A stretch of DNA of 18,855 bases from Gymnopus androsaceus JB14 (GCA_009733575.1 ML770024.1:5799-24653); one strand, 5' to 3'. Positions 9,503-18,855 are shown, counted from the first letter of the stretch. Numbers and translations are program-made. The notes: generated from the sequence alone by a model not told the origin.

Positions 9503-9822
9503 AAGTGTATTTGCATCTGTACTGTAGTCTATCGGATGTATTCTACTAATCAGAATGCTTCCAAATAAATTTATTACACTGTGATAACTGGAATGTTCAA
9601 ACGGTATCGCAATTTATGGCAAAAAATAAATGCACTTGGATCTTTGATGTTTTTAGTGTTGCACCTTAAGCTTGACTAGACAACTACAATGCGCTATATT
9701 AGAAGGTAATAGCTACAGTATCTACTGAGATATGACCAAAAAGTGTTGAAGGCTCGGAGCACGCAAAAAGTCCGTGAGAGTGAAATGTCGAGGGTGGCAA
9801 ACTTTTATGAAACAGCAATAAT
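9503..9822 (-). repeat. Internal inverted repeat, right arm (~320 bp)
   Basis: Partner of 8430-8750. It lies upstream of the acidic-protein gene and therefore probably supplies its promoter; the left arm lies downstream of that gene. Confidence 0.93.
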
Positions 9823-9885
9823 TACTTAATATAGAAATTTGTTTTTTCTCTTGCACTTGTACGATCTTGTTGTTCTTTTTCTTCT
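9763..9885 (+). repeat. Direct repeat A (pairs with 9921-10020)
   Basis: Both copies contain AAACAGCAATAATTA, ATATAGAAATTTG and TTGCACTTGTACGATCTTGT in the same order, with small indels. The left part of A overlaps the outer end of the right inverted-repeat arm. The pair sits directly upstream of the Myb-like gene and duplicates a TATA-like motif. Confidence 0.85.
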
Positions 9886-9920
9886 ATGACTGACACTCAT
9901 GTGACGCTAGTGAAGCTGAC

Positions 9921-10020
9921 GCAAGTCCGTGAAGTGATGTGCAAACTTTATGAAACAGCAATAATTATATAGAAATTTGTTTTTCTTGCACTTGTACGAT
10001 CTTGTTGTTCTTTGCTTCTT
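9921..10020 (+). repeat. Direct repeat B and probable promoter of the Myb-like gene
   Basis: Shorter version of repeat A. TTATATAGAAA (about 9965-9975) lies about 62 bp upstream of the ATG at 10037 and could be the TATA box of the Myb-like gene. Confidence 0.6.
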
Positions 10021-10036
10021 TTTTGCGTGGTCGCTC

Positions 10037-11452
10037 ATGGGACCTGACCCAACCTCTCCGGAGTCTGTTCCTGAGGGAAAAACGGCTCAAAATGCGCCCG
10101 GAAACGCGCCAGAACCACAAAATAATGGTGTAAAATTGACTCTCACCATTAAACCCAAAAATCCTTTGAAGAAGAAGAAATCCAAAGATAGTACCACATC
10201 CGCGACTACTGGAGAAGCAACTATCAACACTTCTTCATCGGGAATAGACACCAAAGCACCAGAAACTGCCAAACATGCAGTTTGGACTGATGCCGATCTC
10301 GACTGTCTTCTGGAGTTCTTGTTACAGAATAAATCCAGGGTTGGTGATGGAGGATCATTCACAAATACTGTATTCAATGAAGCTGCAATAGAATGCAATA
10401 AAATTCGAACTCAGGGTGCCATGAAAACAGGGAAAATGGTCAAGAACAAGTGGTCATCAGTGCGTCTTCAATCTCGTGCAATCTGCCATTCATTCACTAT
10501 TTTTTTATAGAGTCTCCGTCCTACCTGGAAGATCTGCCATGCTATCGATGACTGCTCTGGCCTTGGTGGCTTTGACACCAACACTGGTGTTCATGTCACC
10601 CCCGAATCCGAGCCCATGTGGGAGGACCTTCTCAGGTCAAACCCCACAGTTCTTCCATACAATTATACAGGATGGAAATATTGGGACAAGATGAAGGAAA
10701 TCCTTGGTTCTCCACCACTGACTGGGCATCATGTGTTTTGCGCAAACCAAATGGCAGTTCCCTGCGCCATTAGCCCGACTTGGGATATTGAAAAAAATGG
10801 CCGTGAGCTTCCAAGCAGTTCACAGGTCTTCATTTTACTTTTTTGTCTGTGCTAATCACTGACTTGTATTCATAGGATGTTGACACCAGTGGTTCACCTG
10901 GTAATATCGCTGATGACGCCAATAGTGATATTGAAGTTGAGGTTAGTATTCATTATGTTCGGAGAATTCATTATAATGCTGACAGATACTGTCAAGACTA
11001 CCCCGAAGCCTTTGACTACAATGCGGGCAGGGAAACATCAAGCTGCTGGCCCACCACCATCGTCTGTCAAGAAACCTCGTCTAAGTGGTAGTGCTCAGGC
11101 AATCGGTGGCATGTGTAAATCGATGGATCACTTCACTAGTGCAATGCTAGAGATTTTTGCAGCACCAGCAGAAGCCCCTGTTGCTGTGCTTCCGCAAAGT
11201 ACTGCTACATCCAGTTCTTCCGTTTCCATTGGAACACCTCGTCGTCATCGACAAATTGCCCTCACAAAGGTTGAACAGGAATCAGACCTCACTGATGATG
11301 ACCAAGTTGATCTCATTGAGATGTTCGAGAAGGATAGTACACTTGTTGATTCCTATCTTGGGTTTACAAAAGATGTGCTGAGGGAGAGGTGGATTAACCG
11401 CAAGTTGGTGGCTTTCCGAGCTAGTTTGTTACTTGATAGCATAAACATTTAA
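10037..11452 (+). CDS. Myb/SANT-like DNA-binding protein of the transposon
   Basis: Four exons, 10037-10459, 10511-10825, 10876-10941 and 10997-11452, with introns of 51, 50 and 55 nt, giving 419 aa with no internal stop. Residues 1-80 are Pro/Ser/Thr-rich with a lysine cluster (KKKKSK, 45-50). A Myb/SANT-like domain begins at W83 (AVWTDADLDCLLEFLLQNKS), includes KNKWSS (136-141) at the first exon junction, and continues through TWKICHAIDDCSGLGG and MWEDLLRSNP. This is the trihelix-like pattern of fungal Myb_DNA-bind_3 proteins. The C-terminal part is Ser/Pro-rich with a helical end (TKDVLRERWINRKLVAF). In PIF/Harbinger elements such a protein binds the transposon ends and helps bring the transposase to DNA in the nucleus. 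It converges with the transposase gene, 26 bp between stops. The ATG follows the TATA-like repeat B. The frame is intact. Confidence 0.85.
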
Positions 11453-12350
11453 TTTTAAAGTACTTCCTAGATGTAGTACTACTCCAATCCATCAATATTG
11501 TGAGCTCGTAACAGCTCTTGATAACTATCCCACATCTCCTGTGCAATCTCATCGCGCCTTCTCTCCGCCTCTGTTTTCTCTGCCCTTGATACTAATCCTT
11601 CAATGAGTTCACCACTGGCACTGTTGTCCTGAGCCCCACAGTATCCTGGTGCAGGATCCCAAATATCAGTGAAGTTATTGATATCTGATTCATCATGCTT
11701 CATAATAAAATTGTGGACTGCTGCAAGACCAACAGGAATATGAGCCTGGATACCCATGTCATACTGTGGTGCATGGACAAGAATAGCCCACTGTTTCTTG
11801 ACCACACCAAAGATTTGCTCAACAACATTACACGCTGAAGCATGGCACAAATTGAACAACTCTTCACGGTTTGCAGGCCTACATGGTCTGTCAATTCAGA
11901 GTCTATTGAGAAACTCAAGACATACTGGACTGCAGCTTGTCCCCACTCTGCAAGATGATACTGCACACCACGGTATGGAACAAGCAAGGCTGCACAGTGG
12001 TTGAATCCTGCATCAGCAAGATAGTATTTCCCAGCAGGTACTGGGAAGTCAGTGTGGCGAGCTCTGTCAAACATGAATGCATCTCCAGTAGATCCTTCAT
12101 GCCCACTGACAAAATACTGGAAGAACAGATCAAGGGAACAACAGGCAAGACAGTTCTGACTCAAAAAGCCTTTGCAATTCCGTGCCAGTGCTCGTTCTTC
12201 AAGTGATGGACAGCAGTGGATATGAGTTCCATCAATTGCACCAACTGCATCCTTGAAAAAGGGCCAGAATTTCGGATTAAAGTGGAGGCATGAGCTTGGA
12301 AGATCTGTGGAAGCTGGAAGAACAACAAATTTTGGATAGAAGGGGTCCGA

Positions 12351-12519
12351 CATCAGTAAAACCTGGGTGGTCCCATAGCAAGGTCCCCATCTGTCCAGAA
12401 CTGGACAGTTCTATGACTGCTATGGATTGTATTGGAACTTCTGTACAGTGCTGTAGAGCAACTCATAGCAACTCATAGCAATCCATAGCAATCCATAGTT
12501 CACCCAGGTTTTGCTGATG
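12351..12519. mobile_element. Nested 169-bp MITE-like foldback insertion in the transposase
   Basis: The ends are a 19-bp inverted repeat, CATCAGYAAAACCTGGGTG (12351-12369 and 12501-12519), with one mismatch. Removing it with two bases of duplicated GA (TC on the coding strand) restores the transposase reading frame to VSSDPFYPKF, as expected for the family, so it is an insertion. The possible 2-bp duplication is too short to assign a superfamily. The interior has 10-bp tandem repeats and further self-complementary stretches (CTGTCCAG/CTGGACAG). Its terminal repeats contain a GT donor and an AG acceptor in the coding direction. Confidence 0.75.
12461..12498 (+). repeat. 10-bp tandem repeats inside the nested insertion
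   Basis: Two copies of ACTCATAGCA followed by two of ATCCATAGCA/ATCCATAG. Confidence 0.9.
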
Positions 12520-13099
12520 GATGATACTGCATTGAGAACTTCTTTGAAGTATCTGTAGTAATTATAGCTGAGCAAAGGGTACAAGAGATATCTGAGAACA
12601 TACTTTGCAATCGTATCATTAGATTGTTGGAAGTGTTCACCCACATGCCGTACCGAAAGACCAGTGACACAGGTATAGAGAAAGATGGCAGTTTTCTCTT
12701 CCAATGAGATGTGTCAAGAGTCTGACAGTCCACATGCTCGCAATTCCAAAACAAAGGCAATGAATACATGGAGATGCATGCCTAGTTCAGTGTGGATCTG
12801 GTCTGGGTGTCCTACTAGCAATTCATCAACCCATTGCTGACCCGTGAGCTTTGAAGTATGATATGGCTGGGCCCAGTATCCTAGAGTTGCATACAGGATT
12901 GTGGTAAAGGCAATGGCAGAGAAATAGTAGTAGATAGCAATCAGGAGAAGTCTGAGTCATGCAGCATCAACGTTTGGCCTTCGTGGAGGCATTGGGATAA
13001 TAATTCATCGATAATGGCGCGTCGCCCAGCACGCACTATTGCAAACTGATGGATGACATAATGACTACATATGGAAATAAATTTTGCCAGAAGCCAGAT

Positions 13100-13131
13100 C
13101 AGAAGCTGGCTTCTTGTTGCCGAACAGACCC
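13100..13131 (-). repeat. Right terminal inverted repeat
   Basis: Reverse complement begins GGGTCTGTTCGGCAACAAGA; pairs with the left repeat. Followed immediately by TTA. Confidence 0.93.
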
Positions 13132-13134
13132 TTA
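13132..13134. repeat. Target-site duplication TTA (right)
   Basis: Matches TTA at 8389-8391. Confidence 0.85.
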
Positions 13135-13992
13135 CATTTACCCATCAACCTTCGCCACACAGCACCACATCTTTCCACTGGGCTCTGCCTGTTCAATAAT
13201 CGTTTCACACCATCCCGAACGGTTCACTCACTTCTCCAATAAATCATTTGCGACACTATCCAGTGCGCACTACCTGTTCTCGCCGTCGCCGTTTCCTTGC
13301 TCACTTAGTTTTCGGTTTCCTTTGGCCCACTACCTTTCGTGCAACGTCCGGAAAACCATCGTTCGAGTCTCGCGACCCAAGTAGAGACTAAACACGCCAT
13401 CTCTGCGATGACCACTCAAAGATCTCGAGCTCTTCCTTTTGCAGCGCAACCACAACGGTGCTCTAAACGATCTTTGTAATTCATTCCTGGAAAGGATCGT
13501 GACGGTCAACCGTAGCATTACAATCCCACCTATCATGTTTGATAATGACGCATACTCGCTTAAGAAATGTATACAGAGCTGTGAGGTGTGAAGTTGACAG
13601 CTAAATTCATTCATGAGACACTCGATTGGGATTATGGGGTCCATTTCCGCACAACAATTCGGAGGAGTTATTTAATATTTATTTACATTTTTTAGACCTT
13701 GTCTCGTCTGTGCATTGATCCTGTTGTCTACCTGTTCCATCGAGTTCAATTTGTGCTCGGTAACCTCTATGGTTCCTCTTTCGGATGCGATGTCCCGAGA
13801 TCGCGCCGTACAATTTATCTATCCATCCATCCATCCATCCATCCATCCATCTATCTATCCATCTCTATGCAATTGACATTAACTATGAATACAAAGTACT
13901 GCCTCAAAATACATATATCAAAACGGTCATATGATTACTTTTCGGAAACTCTTTATAAGAGAAGTCAGTTGCTCCCACATACCACACCCATC
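13135..13992. other. Intergenic region between transposon and NLR gene
   Basis: Pyrimidine-rich sequence follows the transposon (13140-13340) and resembles a 5' untranslated leader. A short frame starts at 13407 (MTTQRSRALPFAAQPQRCSK) but ends after about 23 codons. A 104-codon minus-strand frame (13330-13644) has no motif. No gene is supported. A TTTATAAG box (13953-13960) lies 33 bp before the NLR start codon and may be its promoter element. Confidence 0.4.
13817..13862 (+). repeat. ATCC/ATCT microsatellite
   Basis: About eleven tetranucleotide units, mostly ATCC with a few ATCT, about 130-175 bp upstream of the NLR start. Confidence 0.95.
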
Positions 13993-16900
13993 ATGCCTCT
14001 TTCTACGAATAATGCCCCCCACATGTTCAGCGGGGCCAACGATTTTAGGATGGAGCATCCTCACTTCAACAATGCTAATACCATGCATATTCATTGTGAG
14101 TTTATGTTTGGCACTATCCTATTGTTACTGACAGGTGGTTCAAGATCGAAGTGACACACAAATCAAAAGTGAATCAGAACAACTTATAAAATGGTTGACT
14201 CCCTTCAATGCTTCCCAGAGTCATGAGTTCTTTTCACAAAAAAGAACAGCTGGAACTGGTGAATGGTTTCTGAAAGGAGAGGATTTCAACAATTGGAAGC
14301 AAACTCCCAACTCGCTTCTCTGGCTGCAGGGTGATGGTGAGTTTCAGGATTCATATTTTGGACTGTGTTCTGAGGCTGAGGATGAAAATACAGTGGGATC
14401 TGGTAAAAGTGTGCTAGTGTATGTGAAATTTAGTGCATTCACAGATGGCTTACTTTTGTTCCAGATCTGCTATTATCAATCATGTGAAGAGTTTGGATGC
14501 CCATGAAAACCAAATGGTGGCATTCTACTTTTTTGATTTCAGAGATGCATTCAAACAGAGCTTCAACAACCTAGTCTCAACTCTTTTGTCCCAGCTGTCC
14601 TCATCAACCATGCTGCAAAAGGAAATTTATTTGGCAATATCAAAACTCTATGATAATCATGAGAAGCTCAGAAGCAAGCCAAGTGAGAGAGATCTGATAG
14701 GAACCCTGAAAGAGGTTATTTCAGTTGTCAAAGTTGAAGCATTATTCATTATAATTGATGGACTTGATGAAATGGGGAATCAAGGCTTCATGCCCTTTTT
14801 CCAGCTGATAGAAGAACTCAAAATACTGGCATGCTCTCATTTACATCTTCTGATAGCAAGTCGTCCACATATCTCTTATGCCCATGAACTGGAACAACTT
14901 TGCTCAAAGACTATATGTATTGAAAAAGAAGATGTGAATGCTGATGTTGCAATCTTCCTTGCTGATACCATGAAAAATGACCGTACATTTCGCCATCATG
15001 GTCTTGAGGCTAAGAATCAAATTATAGATAGTTTAACCAGGAGGGCAGATGGAATGTGAGTGTCACAATTATCTGTGGCTATAAATCCATTTTGACTGCT
15101 ATTCTAGGTTCCGCTGGGTTGATTGCCAATTGGTTGCACTACGACCATGCATAGGTCTGAAGTCAGTTGATTCAGTTTTAAATCAACTCCCTACCAATCT
15201 GCATGATACTTATATTCAAGCACTTCAAGCAATTGAACCCTCCCGTACTGATGATACAAAGCAAGTTCTACAGTGGCTTTGCTTCTCAATGGAACCTTTA
15301 TCATTAAGTGCACTAGGGGAAGTCATTGCTTTTGTAAATGATACTGATGGAGTTAGATTTGAGAAGAAATATCGGGTAGCTCCAGAGCATATAGCTTTCC
15401 TTGGGGCAACACTTATACATGTAGACCAGACTGAAAATGTTGTGGAGCTAGCGCATATGTCTGTGAAGGAGTTTCTCCTATCTGAACACCTTAAAATTCA
15501 TGTGAGCACTGTAGTGTCACAGTTTCACATGCAAGAATATTTGACCCACAAAGTGATAGTAGAAAGTTGCTTGGCATATCTGCTACAGTTCAATACAAAA
15601 ATAGCAGATACAGTGGAATGGAATAAAAAATATCCAATCTCTAGTTATGCTGCTCAAAACTGGTATAGACATGCAAAAATTGTGAATGATGATAAAGTAA
15701 ATCAGAGAGCCTCTAAGCCTATCCAATCAGGTGGAACTACATATATTAACTGCTTAAAACTGGCAAAATTTGAAGGGGATGCAGGAGAGAGTATGCTTAT
15801 GCCTCTGCCATTGTATTATGCTGCTTGGTGTGGTCTTGAAGACATGGTGAAACAATTGGTGAATGAAAGAAACATAAATGTCACAGGAGGAATGTGGGGA
15901 TCGGCATTATGTGCAACAGTGGTGGGGCGGAATGCACAGAGTAAAGATGGTAACACTTCTTCCAGAGAGGAAGTAAATGAGTATTTTGAAATTGTCAAGC
16001 TTTTGCTGAACCATGGGGGAGACCAAGAGAGTTCAGGACAAGCCAAATGGACTCCACTTATACTTGCAGCTTACAACGGATATTTAGACATTACAGCTTT
16101 ACTGATTGAGAATGGGGCAAATGTGAATGCAGAAAATAAATTTGGTAGTACTGCTTTGAGACAAGCATCACAGGAGGGCCATCTTGAAATTGTCAAGCTT
16201 TTGCTGAACCATGGGGCAGAAAAGGATATTCCTGGATTCGAAAAATACACACCACTTATCATTGCTGCAGAAGAAGGTCATGTGGATGTTGTTTCTGTCC
16301 TGATTGAGGAAGGGGCAAATTTGAATGCACAAAATGAATATGATGGTACTGCTTTGAGACAAGCATCACAGGAGGCCATCTTGAAATTGTCAAGCTTTGC
16401 TGAACATGGCAGAAAAGATATTCTGATTGAAAAATACACACTTATCATTGCTGCAGAAGAAGGTCATGTGGATGTTGTTTCTGTCCTGATTGAGGAAGGG
16501 GCAAATGTGAATGCACAAAATGAATATGATGGTACTGCTTTGAGACAAGCATCACAAGAGGGCCATCTTGAGATTGTCAAGCTTTTGCTGAACCATGGGG
16601 CAGAAAAGGATATTCCTGGATTTGAAAAATCCACACCACTTATCATGGCTGCAGAAAAAGGTCATGTGGATGTTGTTTCCATCCTGATTGAGAATGGGGC
16701 AAATGTGAATGCACAAAATGAATCTGGAAGTACTGCTTTGAGACAAGCATCACAAGAGGGCCATTTTGAAATTGTCAAGCTTTTGCTGAATTATGGGGCA
16801 GAAAAGGATATTCCTGGATTCAACAAATCCACACCACTTATAGTTGCTGCAGAAAAACGACATTTGGATATTGTTTCTGTACTGCTTGAGAATGGGGCAA

Positions 16901-18399
16901 ATGTGAATGCACAAGATGAAGATGATGATACTGCTCTGATGCAGGCATCACAAAATGGCCATCTTGAAATTGTCAAGCTTTTGCTGAATCTTGGGGCAGA
17001 AAAGGATATTCCTGGATTCAACAAATCCACACCACTTATAATTGCTGCAGAAGAAGGTCATTTGGATGTTGTTTCCATCCTGATTGAGAATGGGGCAAAT
17101 GTGAATGCACAAAGTAAAGATGGTGATACTGCTTTGATACAAGCATCAGAAGAGGGCCATTTTGAAATTGTCAAGCTTTTGCTGAACCATGGGGCAAAAA
17201 AGGATATCCCTGGATTCAACAAATACACACCACTCATAATTACTGCAGAAAAAGGACATTTGGATATTGTTTCTGTCCTGATTGAGAATGGGGCAAATGT
17301 GAATGCACAAAGTAAAGATGGTGATACTGCTTTGAGCTGTGCATCACAAGAGGGCCATTTTGAAATTGTCAAGCTTTTGCTGAACCATGGGGCAGAAAAG
17401 GATATTCCTGGATTTAAGAAATCCACACCACTTATAATTGCTGCAGAACAAGGTCATTTGGATGTTGTTTCTGTCCTTATTGACAGTGGGGTAAATATGA
17501 ATGCACAAAATGAAGATGGTAACACTGCTTTGAGCCATGCATCACAAGAGGGCTATCTTGAAGTTGTCAAGCTTTTGCTGCACCATGGGGCAGAAAAGGA
17601 TATTCCTGAATTCAAGAAAAAGACACCACTTATAATTGCTGCAGAACAAGGTCATTTGGATGTTGTTTCTATCCTGATTGAGCATCGGGCAGATGTGAAT
17701 GCAAAAAATGAAGCTGGTTCCACAGGTTTGAGATTAGCCTCACAAAATGGCCATTTTGAAATTGTCAAGCTTCTGGTGAATTCTGGGGCAGACATGAATA
17801 TTACATCAATCCAAAGTGGAACTCCTATTGTAATTGCTGCTCAAAAAGGTTATTTGGATATTGTCTCGTTCCTTGTAGACAGAGGAGCAAATGTACATGG
17901 CTCTGCTGGAGATGGATCTACTGCTTTAAGACAGGCATCCCAGAATGGTCATGTTACAATTGTCAAGCTTTTACTTGACCACGAGGCTTACCCAGATATC
18001 CCAGGATTCCACAAAACTACTCCTCTTGTCATTGCTGCTCAAAGAGGCCATTATGATATTGTTTTGCTCCTGCTGAAGAATGGGGCCAATGTAAATGCAC
18101 AAAATGAGAATGGTTCCACTGCTCTAAGACAAACATCTCAAAATGGGTTCCTCAGCATTGTCAAGCTTCTGCTGGATTATGGAGCCAACGTGAATATTCC
18201 TGGTTTGAGGAGTGCTACTCCCCTTATAATTGCAGCTCAAAATGGTCACACGGAACTTGTGCATCACCTCTTGGCAAAAGGAGAAAATGTCAATGCACAG
18301 ACTGATGATCGGTTCACCGCTTTCGATTTTGCACATAAACATGGTCATTATGACATTTGCAAGCTGCTAGCCTCTGCTATGAAAGCAATCAAACAATGA
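13993..18399 (+). CDS. NACHT-ankyrin NLR-type receptor, 1,400 aa
   Basis: Five exons: 13993-14095, 14145-14336, 14394-14418, 14465-15055 and 15108-18399, with introns of 49, 57, 46 and 52 nt; all phases agree. The N-terminus is short (MFSGANDFRMEHPHFNN), a style I recall from mushroom NACHT proteins, with no recognisable effector domain. NACHT NTPase: Walker A GDVGSGKS at 97-104 (split by an intron), AFYFFDFRD, Walker B FIIIDGLDE with D205, and sensor-like LLIASRPH. FRWVDCQLVAL and the LPTNLHDTYIQALQAI/LQWLCFSMEPLSLSALGEV region follow, as in fungal NLR helical and winged-helix parts. Degenerate ankyrins occupy about 537-618. Twelve 66-residue units (about 24 ankyrin repeats) run from 619 to near the end. 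By analogy with fungal STAND proteins it probably oligomerises on ligand recognition through the repeats and acts in self/non-self or immune-type signalling. Unit 2 carries a cluster of base deletions that keeps the frame. Confidence 0.88.
16051..18396 (+). repeat. 198-bp coding tandem repeats (12 units of two ankyrins)
   Basis: Units start at about 16051, 16249, 16438, 16633, 16831, 17029, 17227, 17425, 17623, 17821, 18019 and 18217. All are 198 bp except the second and third, which lose 9 and 3 bp, and the last, which ends at the stop. The consensus is TPLIIAAEEGHLDVVSVLIE then NGANVNAQNEDGSTALRQAS, QEGHFEIVKLLLNHGAEKDI and PGFNKS. Central units are nearly identical in DNA; the last three or four are more diverged. 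This suggests repeated unequal exchange or conversion in the centre of the array. Confidence 0.95.
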
Positions 18400-18855
18400 A
18401 AGAATTTAGTGAGTGTATTGATTAAGTTTCTCATGATGTTCTAACCAAACTCACTGTCGATTAGTAGGCCAAGTTGATCCTTTACGTATGTAGTATATGC
18501 ATTCCTTTTATGTATCCTTTCAGATTGTTCTATTACCTTCTATTCTGAGAATTCGGCTCACTTTGCTCTAAACAGTTGAGGTAAAGCCTCATTTCATTAA
18601 ACATAGCTAAACATTATATTAAACACTATGTAACTATGATAATAGTAATCAAACGAAACAATGCACCTACTTTGAGCAACCATTAAACAGGTTACCTTGT
18701 TAGTACATTAAACACTATGCTAAACACAACATCAAACACTCTGCACATTGAAAGATTAAACCACTACTCAAAACAGCCATATGTGACAATATCTAAACAA
18801 GTAAATAAAAAGGTATGCATATCAAACAACGTAAAAATGAGACCTAAACAGAAAG
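18400..18855. other. AT-rich downstream region
   Basis: No gene seen. From about 18590 a short motif near TAAACA (variants TTAAACACTATG, ATCAAACAC) recurs about ten times irregularly. This could be a degenerate repeat or part of a mobile-element end cut by the window edge. No clear polyadenylation signal for the NLR gene was identified. Confidence 0.4.

Larger units (their letters stand above)
11479..12992 (-). pseudogene. PIF/Harbinger DDE transposase, disrupted
   Basis: The family is the DDE superfamily endonuclease (HARBI1-like) that cuts and pastes the element. Exons: 12992-12604, 12552-11926 and 11878-11479; introns 12553-12603 (51 nt) and 11879-11925 (47 nt; a 38-nt version ending at 11888 is also in frame). 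Conserved parts, in order: ATLGYWAQPYHTSKLTGQQW, EEKTAIFLYTCVTGLSVRHV, NPKFWPFFKDAVGAIDGTHI with the first catalytic Asp, FVSGHEGSTGDAFMF, YYLADAGF with the second Asp, LVPYRGVQYHL, and NVVEQIFGVVKKQW with the catalytic Glu. Two in-frame TGA codons (12957-12959 and 12714-12716) stand where relatives usually have Arg, suggesting CGA to TGA. A 169-bp foldback insertion (12351-12519) adds a further in-frame stop unless spliced. It is otherwise full length and frame-preserving, so decay is recent. Confidence 0.9.
8392..13131. mobile_element. PIF/Harbinger-type DNA transposon, 4,740 bp
   Basis: The element is bounded by 32-bp terminal inverted repeats (8392-8423 and 13100-13131) with one mismatch, and flanked by TTA on both sides. 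It carries the two genes typical of the superfamily, a Myb/SANT-like DNA-binding protein (10037-11452, +) and a DDE nuclease (11479-12992, -), arranged tail to tail 26 bp apart. It also has an additional acidic-protein gene (8839-9420, -) inside a pair of ~320-bp inverted repeats. Structurally the element is complete, but its transposase reading frame is broken by two TGA codons and a nested insertion, so it is probably no longer autonomous. Confidence 0.93.

Noticed and set aside
8430..13131. CRISPR array, bacterial operon or prophage
   Set aside because: Introns, the intron-bearing tRNA and the transposon type show nuclear fungal DNA; the repeats are inverted or coding, without spacers.
16071..18348. 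Many minus-strand frames of 60-122 codons over the NLR gene
   Set aside because: They recur with the 198-bp period because they are shadows of the ankyrin repeats.

Overview
The window looks like nuclear DNA of a filamentous fungus, most likely a basidiomycete of the Agaricomycetes type. The evidence is many short spliceosomal introns (about 45-76 nt, GT...AG), an intron-containing nuclear tRNA, a PIF/Harbinger DNA transposon, and a NACHT-ankyrin NLR protein of the kind expanded in mushrooms. I cannot name the species.

Layout. 1-1180: no gene I can support; degenerate short repeats lie at about 656-860. 1183-5368: a direct duplication (units about 1275-3140 and 3555-5368). Each unit carries a small minus-strand, three-exon gene for a secreted or cell-surface protein, its TATA-type promoter and a long non-coding flank. 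The first gene has a C-terminal GPI-anchor-like tail; the second is cut just before it. The far 361 bp of the two units are identical although the genes have diverged. 5369-8391: mostly unassigned, with decayed coding-like fragments and a tRNA-Phe(GAA) with a 20-nt intron at 6314-6405.

8392-13131: a 4,740-bp PIF/Harbinger-type transposon with 32-bp terminal inverted repeats and a TTA target duplication. It carries an acidic-protein gene (-) enclosed by two ~320-bp inverted repeats, a Myb/SANT-like gene (+) and a DDE transposase gene (-). The last two are tail to tail. The transposase keeps its DDE residues but has two in-frame TGA codons that look like CGA to TGA changes, and a nested 169-bp foldback insertion. 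The inverted-repeat arms show reciprocal CG decay, so the element appears silenced by CpG-type mutation.

13993-18399: a five-exon NLR-type gene of 1,400 aa. It has a short N-terminus, a NACHT NTPase with good Walker A and B motifs, a winged-helix-like region, and twelve tandem 66-residue units (about 24 ankyrin repeats) encoded by a young 198-bp DNA repeat. One unit has a cluster of single-base deletions that cancel to keep the frame. The tail of the window is AT-rich and holds no gene I can see.

The genes do not form an operon or shared pathway. The window reads as a fast-evolving accessory region: a duplicated surface-protein gene, a decaying transposon and a repeat-shuffling immune-type receptor. 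All gene models are manual splice predictions made by reading the sequence.
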